Below, piece after piece: positions 19,814 through 28,166 of a DNA stretch of 64,000 nucleotides. The notes below the pieces were generated by a model. It had not been told where the DNA came from. It was given only the letters and a program-made list of their open reading frames with translations, and made no database searches. Positions within the stretch are counted from its first letter, which is position 1, and every line of letters starts with the position of its first letter. A program made the position numbers and the translations under genes. Origin of the DNA: Photobacterium angustum (GTDB taxonomy: Bacteria; Pseudomonadota; Gammaproteobacteria; Enterobacterales; Vibrionaceae); assembly GCF_003026365.1 (NCBI RefSeq), contig NZ_PYOM01000017.1:47201-111200 (forward strand), in the 5' to 3' direction.

Positions 19814-21256
19814 ATGTCGAACACTAATAATAACGCTTCAGCTTCACCTAAAACGCTTTATGAAAAAGTTTATGATTCCCATGTTGCCGTTGCAGCAGAA
19901 GGGGAAAATCCGATCCTATATATCGACCGTCACCTTGTACATGAAGTGACATCCCCGCAAGCTTTTGATGGCTTGCGTGAAAAGGGTCGTAAAGTACGTC
20001 AGGTATCAAAAACTTTCGCCACTATGGATCACAACGTTTCCACCCAAACCAAAGACATTAATGCATCGGGTGAAATGGCACGTATCCAAATGGAAACACT
20101 GGCGAAAAACTGTGAAGAGTTTGGTGTCACCCTATATGATTTAAATCATAAATATCAAGGTATTGTACACGTAATGGGGCCTGAGCTAGGTATTACTCTA
20201 CCGGGTATGACCATTGTTTGTGGTGACTCACATACTGCGACTCACGGTGCCTTTGGCGCACTGGCTTTCGGGATTGGTACCTCAGAAGTGGAGCACGTAT
20301 TAGCCACTCAAACCTTAAAACAATCTCGTGCAAAAACCATGAAGATTGAAGTTAAAGGTAAAGTAGCTGAAGGCATTACAGCAAAAGACATCGTCCTTGC
20401 CATCATTGGTAAAACAACCGCCGCTGGCGGTACTGGCTATGTGGTTGAATTCTGTGGCGAAGCAATCACAGATCTTACGATGGAAGGTCGTATGACCGTC
20501 TGTAACATGGCGATTGAACTAGGCGCGAAAGCAGGCTTGATCGCACCGGATCAAACAACATTTGATTATATTAAAGATCGTGAATTTGCCCCAAAAGGCG
20601 CAGAGTTTGATGCCGCAATAGAATACTGGACATCATTGAAATCCGATCCTGACGCCGAGTTTGATGCCGTTGTAACGCTCGACGCTAAAGACATAAAACC
20701 ACAAGTGACATGGGGAACAAACCCGGGTCAAGTGATTGCCGTTGATGAGCCAATCCCTGCCCCTGAAAGCTTTAACGATCCCGTTGAAAAAGCCTCTGCA
20801 GAAAAAGCATTAGCTTACATGGGACTAGAAGCTGGCAAAGCCCTGTCTGATTTTACTGTTGATAAAGTCTTTATTGGCTCATGCACTAACTCACGTATTG
20901 AAGATATGCGCGCAGCAGCAGCCATTGCTAAAGGGCGTAAAGTTGCCGCTAACGTACAAGCTTTAGTCGTTCCAGGCTCTGAGCAAGTGAAAGCACAAGC
21001 GGAAAAAGAAGGGCTTGATAAGATCTTTATTGAAGCTGGCTTTGAATGGCGACTACCTGGTTGTTCAATGTGTCTGGCAATGAATAACGATCGCTTAGGT
21101 CCCGGTGAGCGTTGTGCGTCAACCAGTAACCGTAACTTTGAAGGCCGTCAAGGTCGTGATGGACGTACTCATCTCGTTAGCCCAGCCATGGCAGCAGCAG
21201 CGGCATGTGCCGGACATTTTGTTGATATTCGCCAACTAGATGCCGCATCGGTGTAA
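19814..21256 (+). CDS. leuC: 3-isopropylmalate dehydratase, large subunit
   Basis: LeuC, with LeuD, isomerises 2- to 3-isopropylmalate using a [4Fe-4S] cluster. The 480-residue protein has the aconitase-family core, the [19 protein letters not shown] block and the three cluster cysteines (GSCTNSR and [10 protein letters not shown]). It is about 14 residues longer at the N-terminus than E. coli LeuC; the extra [12 protein letters not shown] stretch is Asn/Ser-rich and follows a GGGAGC SD, so the start stands. Fourteen bases separate it from leuB. Confidence 0.97.
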   Translation: MSNTNNNASASPKTLYEKVYDSHVAVAAEGENPILYIDRHLVHEVTSPQAFDGLREKGRKVRQVSKTFATMDHNVSTQTKDINASGEMARIQMETLAKNCEEFGVTLYDLNHKYQGIVHVMGPELGITLPGMTIVCGDSHTATHGAFGALAFGIGTSEVEHVLATQTLKQSRAKTMKIEVKGKVAEGITAKDIVLAIIGKTTAAGGTGYVVEFCGEAITDLTMEGRMTVCNMAIELGAKAGLIAPDQTTFDYIKDREFAPKGAEFDAAIEYWTSLKSDPDAEFDAVVTLDAKDIKPQVTWGTNPGQVIAVDEPIPAPESFNDPVEKASAEKALAYMGLEAGKALSDFTVDKVFIGSCTNSRIEDMRAAAAIAKGRKVAANVQALVVPGSEQVKAQAEKEGLDKIFIEAGFEWRLPGCSMCLAMNNDRLGPGERCASTSNRNFEGRQGRDGRTHLVSPAMAAAAACAGHFVDIRQLDAASV

Positions 21257-21271
21257 CAAAAGGATTTGAAC

Positions 21272-21874
21272 ATGACAGGTTTTAAACAACACACAGGTTT
21301 AGTTGTACCGCTAGATACGGCAAATATTGATACCGATGCGATTATTCCAAAACAGTTTTTGCAGAAAGTAACCCGCACTGGATTTGGTAAGCACCTTTTC
21401 CATGATTGGCGTTTTCTAGATGATGCAGGCGAGCAGGCAAACCCTGACTTTATTATGAACGCCCCTCGCTACCAAGGCGCGAGTATTTTACTGGCGCGTG
21501 AAAACTTTGGTTGTGGCTCTTCTCGTGAACATGCACCGTGGGCGCTTGCTGATTATGGTATCCAAGTTATGATTGCGCCAAGCTTTGCCGATATTTTCTA
21601 TGGTAACTCGATCAATAACCAAATGGTGCCAGTACGTCTATCTGAGCAAGACGTCGACACTTTATTTAAGTATGTCGATGAAAATGAAGGCGCACAGATC
21701 ACGGTTGATCTTGAAAAAATGATCGTCAGTGCGGATGGTAAAGAGTATGCCTTTGAAATTGATGAATTCCGTCGTCACTGCCTATTAAATGGTTTAGACA
21801 ATATCGGTTTGACACTACAACACGAAGATAAAATTACAGACTTTGAAAACCGTATTCCTAGCTTCTTAGCGTAA
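21272..21874 (+). CDS. leuD: 3-isopropylmalate dehydratase, small subunit
   Basis: LeuD provides the swivel domain of isopropylmalate isomerase. The 200-residue product begins [20 protein letters not shown] and contains [11 protein letters not shown] and the [14 protein letters not shown] motif. ATG 21272 is preceded by AAAGGA at a good distance; a TTG six bases earlier is in frame but less likely. It is the last gene of the operon, 15 bases after leuC, and a terminator follows. Confidence 0.97.
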   Translation: MTGFKQHTGLVVPLDTANIDTDAIIPKQFLQKVTRTGFGKHLFHDWRFLDDAGEQANPDFIMNAPRYQGASILLARENFGCGSSREHAPWALADYGIQVMIAPSFADIFYGNSINNQMVPVRLSEQDVDTLFKYVDENEGAQITVDLEKMIVSADGKEYAFEIDEFRRHCLLNGLDNIGLTLQHEDKITDFENRIPSFLA

Positions 21875-21893
21875 TCGTACATTATCTGAAATC

Positions 21894-21927
21894 GAACGCC
21901 CTGTTTAATATAAACAGGGCGTTTTTA
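21894..21927 (+). terminator. Terminator of leuABCD
   Basis: AACGCCCTGTTTA pairs with TAAACAGGGCGTT around ATA, with five T after. Confidence 0.92.
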
Positions 21928-22014
21928 TTTAAAATATCAAAAAGATAATGAAATTAGCCAATACTTATTACGGTCTTAATCAATATTGTTACTTATTATA
22001 TTAATAGGAAGAAT

Positions 22015-22797
22015 ATGCGTATTGTTATTGCGATTGGGCTGTTGTTATTCACTCTGCCGAGCTTTGCTGCGCCAAAATCCGAACTCTGGTCATATTGGCA
22101 ACCTCATGATCCTAAGAACACAAACAAGATCAGTCATCAGGATTGGCAGCAGTTACTCAATAAATATCTTGTCATTCAACCGAATCAAACCTTATTTCGT
22201 TATAACCAAGTATCACGTGCAGATAAACAAAAGCTAGCAACTTATATTAAGCGACTCAGTGTCCAAAACCCTCACCGTTATAATCGTGATGTTCAATTTG
22301 CCTATTGGGTTAATTTATATAACGCCCTAACCGTTCAATTAATTATTGATAATTACCCTGTAAAATCAATTACCAAACTGGGAGGTTTGTTTAGCTTTGG
22401 ACCATGGGATCAAACCATTATTACCATTAATAATAAAAAGCTAACTTTAAACGATATTGAACATCGGATCTTACGCCCTATCTGGCAAGATCCTAGGATC
22501 CACTACGCAGTCAACTGTGCCAGCCTCGGTTGTCCTGATTTACTGCCTAAAGCGTTTAATAGCGATCAATTAGACTCCCAGTTAGATCAAGCTGCCACAC
22601 GCTTTATTAATAGTGAAAAAGCAGTAAAAATAACAAAAGATGGTATCACGCTGTCATCTATCTATGATTGGTATCAAGCTGATTTTGGATCGTTAACTGA
22701 GTTACAACAACACCTTAATCATTATCGTGTTACGCCTAACGTGCAATTAACTCAGATCCGTTACACCTATAATTGGCAACTTAATCAGGAGCTATAA
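22015..22797 (+). CDS. DUF547 protein, probably periplasmic
   Basis: The 260-residue product has a signal peptide (MRIVIAIGLLLFTLPSFAAP, cleavage after SFA) and a DUF547 domain across most of the chain, recognised by FAYWVNLYNALTVQLII and by the HYAVNCASLGCPDLLPKAF block with its paired cysteines. The biochemical role of DUF547 is not established; the fold is thought to be related to papain-like/transglutaminase enzymes. It starts behind AGGAAG after the leu terminator and ends 31 bases before the TPP riboswitch, so it is its own unit. Nothing in the context fixes a function. Confidence 0.82.
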   Translation: MRIVIAIGLLLFTLPSFAAPKSELWSYWQPHDPKNTNKISHQDWQQLLNKYLVIQPNQTLFRYNQVSRADKQKLATYIKRLSVQNPHRYNRDVQFAYWVNLYNALTVQLIIDNYPVKSITKLGGLFSFGPWDQTIITINNKKLTLNDIEHRILRPIWQDPRIHYAVNCASLGCPDLLPKAFNSDQLDSQLDQAATRFINSEKAVKITKDGITLSSIYDWYQADFGSLTELQQHLNHYRVTPNVQLTQIRYTYNWQLNQEL

Positions 22798-22828
22798 CTT
22801 CGATACGGTTGCAGGTACAATAGCTTGT

Positions 22829-22927
22829 TCTCATTGGGGAGCCATTTGGCTGAGATTGTTAGGCATACGTGCTTTATAGCAGGACCCATTGAACCTGAAC
22901 CAGGTAATGCTGGCGTAGGAATTGAGA
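22829..22927 (+). ncRNA. TPP riboswitch (THI element) controlling thiBPQ
   Basis: All hallmark segments are present in order: GGGGAGCC, GGCTGAGA, GACCC, TGAACCTGA and CAGGTAATGCTGGCGTAGG. P1 closes with TCTCA (22829-22833) and TGAGA (22923-22927). The aptamer ends about 115 bases before the thiB start. A hairpin GCTCGAA/TTCGAGC follows at about 22929-22948 and may be part of the switch; no strong T-run is present, so control of translation is likelier than termination. Confidence 0.95.
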
Positions 22928-23042
22928 TGCTCGAACATTCTTTCGAGCTCGCTGACCATTGCATGATGCAACAGCACTCAAACCTGTGCCGCTCTCTCTT
23001 TCAATTTTTGTCCCAAGGATGCAGGACATCTCGGAGCGCATA

Positions 23043-24041
23043 GTGAAAAAAATAAACACTCTTCTTCCCCTAATCTCTCTGTCATTAGTTGCAAGCTCAG
23101 CTTTCGCCTCAGACAATACTCTTAATGTTTATACCTACAGCTCATTTGCTTCCGACTGGGGTCCGGGCCCTGTGGTAAAGAAAGCGTTTGAAAAGCAATG
23201 TAATGGTTGTACGGTCAATTTTGTTTCTTTAGAAGATGGCGTATCGATTTTAAATCGCGTTCGCCTAGAAGGGAAAAACAGTAAAGCAGATGTGTTGTTA
23301 GGACTAGATAACAACCTAATGACAGAAGCGAAAAATACCGGCCTATTAGCAAAAAGTGATGTTGATACCAGTAAGCTAACGCTTCCTAAAGGTTGGAGTG
23401 ATGATACTTTCATCCCTTATGATTACGGCTATTTTGCCTTTGTGTATGACAGCGATAAACTGAAGAACCCACCAGCGAGTTTAGACGCACTGATCAAAGA
23501 TCAAAATATCAGCGTTATCTACCAAGATCCTCGTACTTCAACCCCAGGCCAAGGTCTAATGTTATGGATCAAATCGGTCTACGGTGATAAAGCCCCTGAA
23601 ATGTGGCAGCAACTCGCGAAACACACTGTGACCGTCACTAAGGGCTGGTCTGAAGCCTATAACATGTTCTTAAAAGGCGAATCAGATATGGTGCTTTCTT
23701 ACACCACATCACCGGCCTATCACATCATCGCTGAAGACAAACACCAGTACAAAGCGGCTAACTTCAAAGAAGGCCATTACATGCAAGTTGAAGTGGCAGC
23801 AAAAATGAAAAATAGCCCACATCCAAAGCTTGCCGATCAATTTATGCAATTTATTGTAAGTGATGCTTTTCAGTCACAAATCGCTACCCACAACTGGATG
23901 TATCCAGTAACAAAGCAAAGCCTACCGAAAGGTTTTGATGAACTCACCGTACCAAGCAAAGCACTTGAATTTAGTGCCGACGAAGTGGCAACACATCGCA
24001 AAGCCTGGATCCGAGAGTGGCAGCAAGCCCTCACTCAGTAA
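23043..24041 (+). CDS. thiB: Thiamine ABC transporter, periplasmic binding protein
   Basis: ThiB captures thiamine, thiamine phosphate and TPP in the periplasm for ThiPQ. The 332-residue product has a signal peptide (VKKINTLLPLISLSLVASSAFA) and then the family's LNVYTYSSFASDWGPGP, with the ligand-contact regions PYDYGYFAFVYD and TKGWSEAYNMFLKGE. GTG 23043 was chosen as start because CGGAGC lies eight bases upstream and it opens the signal peptide; the frame is open 28 codons more inside the riboswitch leader. It is the first gene of the riboswitch-controlled operon. Confidence 0.95.
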   Translation: MKKINTLLPLISLSLVASSAFASDNTLNVYTYSSFASDWGPGPVVKKAFEKQCNGCTVNFVSLEDGVSILNRVRLEGKNSKADVLLGLDNNLMTEAKNTGLLAKSDVDTSKLTLPKGWSDDTFIPYDYGYFAFVYDSDKLKNPPASLDALIKDQNISVIYQDPRTSTPGQGLMLWIKSVYGDKAPEMWQQLAKHTVTVTKGWSEAYNMFLKGESDMVLSYTTSPAYHIIAEDKHQYKAANFKEGHYMQVEVAAKMKNSPHPKLADQFMQFIVSDAFQSQIATHNWMYPVTKQSLPKGFDELTVPSKALEFSADEVATHRKAWIREWQQALTQ

Positions 24042-24053
24042 TGGTTTAAGACT

Positions 24054-25664
24054 TTGAACAAACGCATTACCTTATTGCCCGGTATTATCAGTGCCGGGCT
24101 GATCACTTTTGTTGTTGTTGCCGCGCTCACCGCCTTGATTAGTCAGGCTAACGACTGGCAACTATCAACACTATGGCATGATCCTTATCTGCGACATGTG
24201 ACAGGATTTAGCTTCTATCAAGCCATCTTGTCGACTCTATTTAGCATCATCCCAGCGATTCCCATTGCTTATGCACTTTCACGACGGCAGTTTGTAGGAA
24301 AAGCTCTGCTATTACGTTTATTTGCGATGACGCTCGTGATGCCCGTCTTGGTTGCTGTTTTTGGTTTATTATCGATTTATGGCAAAAGTGGATTGATCAG
24401 TCATAACCTAGAAATACTAGGCTTACCGCCATTAAACATTTACGGTTTAAGCGGGATCTTACTGGCGCACGTATTTTTAAACCTGCCACTGACCGTTCGT
24501 TTTCTACTGCAAAGCCTAGACGGTATCCCCGCAGAGCAACATCAGCTTGCGGCGCATTTAGGTATTACTGGCTGGAGTAAATTTCGCTTAATTGCATGGC
24601 CTCGACTACGCCAACAACTGCCGCATATCGCGGGTTTAGTCTTTATGTTGTGCTTTACCAGCTTTGCCGTGATCATGTCGCTTGGCGGTGGTCCTAAATC
24701 AACCACTATCGAGCTCGCCATATATCAAGCGTTGCGTTATGACTTTGATTTAGCGACAGGTGCGATTTTAGCCTTATGGCAAATGCTACTTTGCTGCTCA
24801 TTAGTACTTTTTACCCAACGTTTTGCTAAACCGCTTTCTACCCTAAACGGCTCTATCTGCAGAAAGGTAGTGAATTATAACGATACATGGCGCGCTAAAT
24901 GTTGGGATGTATTCTGGATCATCAGTGCGTTAGTGTTTGTTATACCACCGATCATTGCCGTCTTTGTATCGGGTATTAACCATCAATTATTTACTATCTT
25001 AGAACAAAAGCAGTTATGGTCAGCAATCACTAACTCACTCCATATCGCACTATTTTCCTGCTTACTAGCATTTTGTCTTGGCGTCATGATCCTCATCACG
25101 AGTCGTAGCTTACGCTTAGCACGTAAAAAACTGGCTGCTGACGGGATTGAAATGATCGGCACAGTGATTTTAGTGACACCAGGGTTAGTGTTAAGTACTG
25201 GTATTTTTCTTTTACTGCGCCAATATACCGATGCTTACAGTGCTGCGTTTTGGGTTGTGGTCTGTGTTAATGCCCTAATGGCACTGCCCTATGTAATCAA
25301 AACATTAAGTCAACCAATGCTCCACCTTGCGCAGCAATATAATCCGTTATGTCGCAGTTTAGGGATGACGCATCTATCGCGATTACGTTTGGTTGAATGG
25401 CGTGCGTTACGTGCTCCTATCGCCCAAGCTCTCGCTATTAGCTTTGTCTTATCACTGGGGGATTTAGGTGCGATTGCATTATTTGGCAGTCAAGACTTTC
25501 AAACGCTGCCACTGTATTTATTTGAACTAATGGGCAGTTACCGAATGGATGCCGCTGCTGTTGCTGCACTGGTTTTACTGTTACTCAGCTTAGGTTTATT
25601 TAGTGTAGTCGAGTATCTTGTTGTTACTCGCCATCGCCAAGGAGCTCATCATGCTAAACATTAA
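24054..25664 (+). CDS. thiP: Thiamine ABC transporter, permease
   Basis: ThiP is the inner-membrane channel of the thiamine importer. The 536 residues, the same length as in E. coli, form a duplicated permease of about twelve helices with two EAA loops (around HQLAAHLGITGWSKF and CRSLGMTHLSRLRLVEW) that contact ThiQ. The start is a TTG (24054) 12 bases after thiB; no in-frame ATG is nearby, so this is the best start despite a weak SD. It overlaps thiQ by 14 bases. Confidence 0.94.
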   Translation: MNKRITLLPGIISAGLITFVVVAALTALISQANDWQLSTLWHDPYLRHVTGFSFYQAILSTLFSIIPAIPIAYALSRRQFVGKALLLRLFAMTLVMPVLVAVFGLLSIYGKSGLISHNLEILGLPPLNIYGLSGILLAHVFLNLPLTVRFLLQSLDGIPAEQHQLAAHLGITGWSKFRLIAWPRLRQQLPHIAGLVFMLCFTSFAVIMSLGGGPKSTTIELAIYQALRYDFDLATGAILALWQMLLCCSLVLFTQRFAKPLSTLNGSICRKVVNYNDTWRAKCWDVFWIISALVFVIPPIIAVFVSGINHQLFTILEQKQLWSAITNSLHIALFSCLLAFCLGVMILITSRSLRLARKKLAADGIEMIGTVILVTPGLVLSTGIFLLLRQYTDAYSAAFWVVVCVNALMALPYVIKTLSQPMLHLAQQYNPLCRSLGMTHLSRLRLVEWRALRAPIAQALAISFVLSLGDLGAIALFGSQDFQTLPLYLFELMGSYRMDAAAVAALVLLLLSLGLFSVVEYLVVTRHRQGAHHAKH

Positions 25665-26385
25665 TCAAATCAACTATACTTACTTACCTCAACACAAAAA
25701 TGAGGTTGCGATGGCGTTGAGCTTTGATGTTCAGCTTGAGCAGGGAGATATCGCCGCACTCATTGGACCAAGTGGCGCGGGTAAAAGTACCTTATTAGCA
25801 CTCATTGCTGGCTTTCTCGTCCCTGATAGCGGTGAGATCACCATTAATAGCCAATCTATCTGTCAGCTAGAGCCTGCACAACGTCCACTCTCGATGTTAT
25901 TTCAAGAGCACAATTTATTTCCTCACCTCAGTGTGTTTGAAAATATTGCGTTAGGTATCAACCCAAACCTTAAACTTACCGCAGAGCAAAAACAGCGAGT
26001 AATTAATTCAGCGAAACAAGTGGGGATTGATACCTATCTTGAGCGTTTACCTGAGCAGCTTTCTGGCGGGCAACGTCAGCGAGTAGCATTAGCACGATGT
26101 TTATTACGAGAGCGCCCTTTACTACTGCTTGATGAGCCATTTTCGGCCCTTGATCCTGCACTGCGTGCAGAGATGCTAAACCTCGTTAAGCAATTAGCCA
26201 CAACGCGTAATATGACGGTATTGATGATCACTCATAGCCCTGAAGATGCCGAAAAGATTGCCAATAAATGTATTTTTATTAATGAAGGCACTATCAAAGC
26301 GGTAGGAGAAACCCGTGATGTTTTATCTAATCCCGTATTACCTGAGCTTAAAAACTATCTCGGTTTAACCCTACAAGAAACATAA
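25651..26385 (+). CDS. thiQ: Thiamine ABC transporter, ATP-binding protein
   Basis: ThiQ powers thiamine import. The 244-residue protein has Walker A GPSGAGKST (~residue 41), Q-loop FQEHNLFPH, signature LSGGQRQRVALAR and Walker B LLLLDEPFSALD, followed by the H-loop MITHSP. ATG 25651 has AAGGAG seven bases upstream and lies inside the thiP end, so translation is coupled. It completes the importer; a terminator follows. Confidence 0.96.
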   Translation: MLNINQINYTYLPQHKNEVAMALSFDVQLEQGDIAALIGPSGAGKSTLLALIAGFLVPDSGEITINSQSICQLEPAQRPLSMLFQEHNLFPHLSVFENIALGINPNLKLTAEQKQRVINSAKQVGIDTYLERLPEQLSGGQRQRVALARCLLRERPLLLLDEPFSALDPALRAEMLNLVKQLATTRNMTVLMITHSPEDAEKIANKCIFINEGTIKAVGETRDVLSNPVLPELKNYLGLTLQET

Positions 26386-26415
26386 CCACAGAATGCAATA
26401 AGTAACAATATAAAC

Positions 26416-26451
26416 AAAAAAAGCGAGCACCCTATGTGCTCGCTTTTCTTA
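26416..26451. terminator. Bidirectional terminator between thiQ and the PhoH-type gene
   Basis: AAAGCGAGCAC pairs with GTGCTCGCTTT around CCTAT; A-run on the left and T-run on the right serve both converging genes. Confidence 0.9.
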
Positions 26452-26467
26452 TTCTTCTTGCTAGTGA

Positions 26468-27844
26468 TTAAAGATTTTCTTCGGCAAATTCCGCTAGACG
26501 GCTTCGAACCACCCCATTGAGATAGATATTGGCGCTACCTTCAAAGTTTTTAAAGCGCTCAACAATATAGGTTAATCCCGAGGTCACTGGGGATAGATAG
26601 TTGGAATCAATTTGAGCAAGGTTACCCGAACATACAATTTTTGTTCCTTCACCACATCGGGTAATAATGGTTTTAATTTGTGACGCTGTTAAGTTTTGAC
26701 ACTCATCGAGTAAAACAAAGGCATTTTGAATAGAACGCCCACGCATAAAGTTAATCGATTTAAATTGAATATTGGCTTTATCAAAAATATACTTCATTGA
26801 GCCATCAGTACAAACATCATGCTTATGAAGTGCTTCCATAGTATCGGTAACCGCCGCCAGCCATGGCATCATTTTTTCTTCTTCGGTCCCCGGTAGGAAA
26901 CCAATTGATTCGGCTATTTCGGGTGTATTACGAGTGACAATAATTTTGTCATACATCCCTTTTTCAATCACCTGCTCAAGTGCTGCAGCCATTGCTAAAA
27001 TGGTTTTACCACAACCAGCAGGACCCGTTAAAATCACTAAATCAATCCGAGGATCAAGCATTGCATCTAGCGCCATCCCTTGATAAATATTTTTAGGATT
27101 AACACCCCAAGCTTGTCGATGCATTAGTCGCTCTTGGCTAATGTCTTTAATGGTGACACTTTCATCATCAATACTTTGAATTCTAGCGGCAAAATCATTG
27201 CCCTCATCTAGTAAATATTGATTAACAAAGGGAGTTTCAAATAAGTTTTTAGGTAAGGTATGTAAGGTTGAGCGACCTTTATTTTCCGACTGACACTCAG
27301 CAACATTTTCCCAAAAATCGCCGTGATAGCGATGAAAGCCTTTGGTTAATAATGCGACATCATCAATCAACTGATCGGTACGATAGTCATCAACATACAA
27401 GACACCTGCTCCTTTGGCACGCAGTCGCATGTTGATGTCTTTAGTCACTAATACCACAGAGCGTGGTGCATGTTTTTGTTGCAGAAAGAGAACGCTATTA
27501 AGAATACGATTGTCACCCGCCTTATCGCTAAAGGCATGGACGGTTTGTTTTACTTCATAGTCAGCAAAAATAGCAATAGTACCGCTATGAGCCACTTTAT
27601 CGTTGAAAGGAATACCAGCCGAAATTTGCTCTGGTGGTGCGTCGTGGAATATATCTTCAAGCGCACGTATCGCGACTCGCGCATCACGAGAAACATCACG
27701 CTTACTGTCTTTAATTCTGTCCAATTCTTCCAGAACCGTCATGGGAATAACCACATCGTGTTCCTGAAAAGAAAAGAACGCCAGAGGTTCATGAAGCAGA
27801 ATATTTGTATCAAGTACAAACAGTTTCCGTTCGGCGTCGTCCAT
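26468..27844 (-). CDS. PIN-PhoH domain ATPase/putative ribonuclease
   Basis: The 458-residue protein joins an N-terminal PIN nuclease domain (residues ~8-150; acidic residues in LDTNILLHEP, VLEELDRIKD and the SDKAGDNRI segment) to a C-terminal PhoH-type P-loop ATPase (Walker A GPAGCGKTI, Walker B FVLLDECQNL). This is the PhoH2 architecture, an RNA helicase/ribonuclease in other bacteria, where it is often paired with an antitoxin; no partner gene is seen here. AAGGAGG sits six bases before ATG 27844, which fixes the start. A perfect inverted repeat lies just upstream. It diverges from rapA. Confidence 0.9.
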   Translation of the reverse strand: MDDAERKLFVLDTNILLHEPLAFFSFQEHDVVIPMTVLEELDRIKDSKRDVSRDARVAIRALEDIFHDAPPEQISAGIPFNDKVAHSGTIAIFADYEVKQTVHAFSDKAGDNRILNSVLFLQQKHAPRSVVLVTKDINMRLRAKGAGVLYVDDYRTDQLIDDVALLTKGFHRYHGDFWENVAECQSENKGRSTLHTLPKNLFETPFVNQYLLDEGNDFAARIQSIDDESVTIKDISQERLMHRQAWGVNPKNIYQGMALDAMLDPRIDLVILTGPAGCGKTILAMAAALEQVIEKGMYDKIIVTRNTPEIAESIGFLPGTEEEKMMPWLAAVTDTMEALHKHDVCTDGSMKYIFDKANIQFKSINFMRGRSIQNAFVLLDECQNLTASQIKTIITRCGEGTKIVCSGNLAQIDSNYLSPVTSGLTYIVERFKNFEGSANIYLNGVVRSRLAEFAEENL

Positions 27845-28166
27845 AGGCACCTCCTTGGTAGTCTGGACAGCGATAATTAAGCTAATACTCTATTAGCTTA
27901 CGTCAAAATTACCCATCTGGTTTAATTATGACGTCTTTCCTATTAAGCCCTCGATAGATGAAAGTTTTATTATGATTTTACTGTGACCGATTTTCATCAC
28001 TTTCACCGTGACCTTAATCACATCATGCAGTAACATGTGTCCCCTTTTTGAGCTATGCAAAAATTTTAAATTCTAGCGTACACTTATTTTCAGTGTAGCT
28101 TATTAATACTTTGCACAGCTTATTACAGTCTTTTTGATATCAAATAATTAGAAGGTTTCTACCACT
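27845..28166. other. PhoH/rapA divergent regulatory region
   Basis: No gene is found. It contains a perfect inverted repeat near the PhoH-type gene (27878-27900) and the GTGACC sequence twice (27983-27988, 28008-28013). A possible rapA -35 is TTGCAC near 28111. Confidence 0.5.
27878..27900. repeat. Perfect inverted repeat upstream of the PIN-PhoH gene
   Basis: TAAGCTAATA and TATTAGCTTA (10-base arms) flank CTC, 33 bases upstream of the start codon. AT-rich arms and a 3-base centre suit a dimeric repressor site better than a terminator. Confidence 0.5.

Noticed and set aside
22825..23043. 72-codon ORF covering the TPP riboswitch
   Set aside because: It is the aptamer read as protein; the RNA element explains the sequence.
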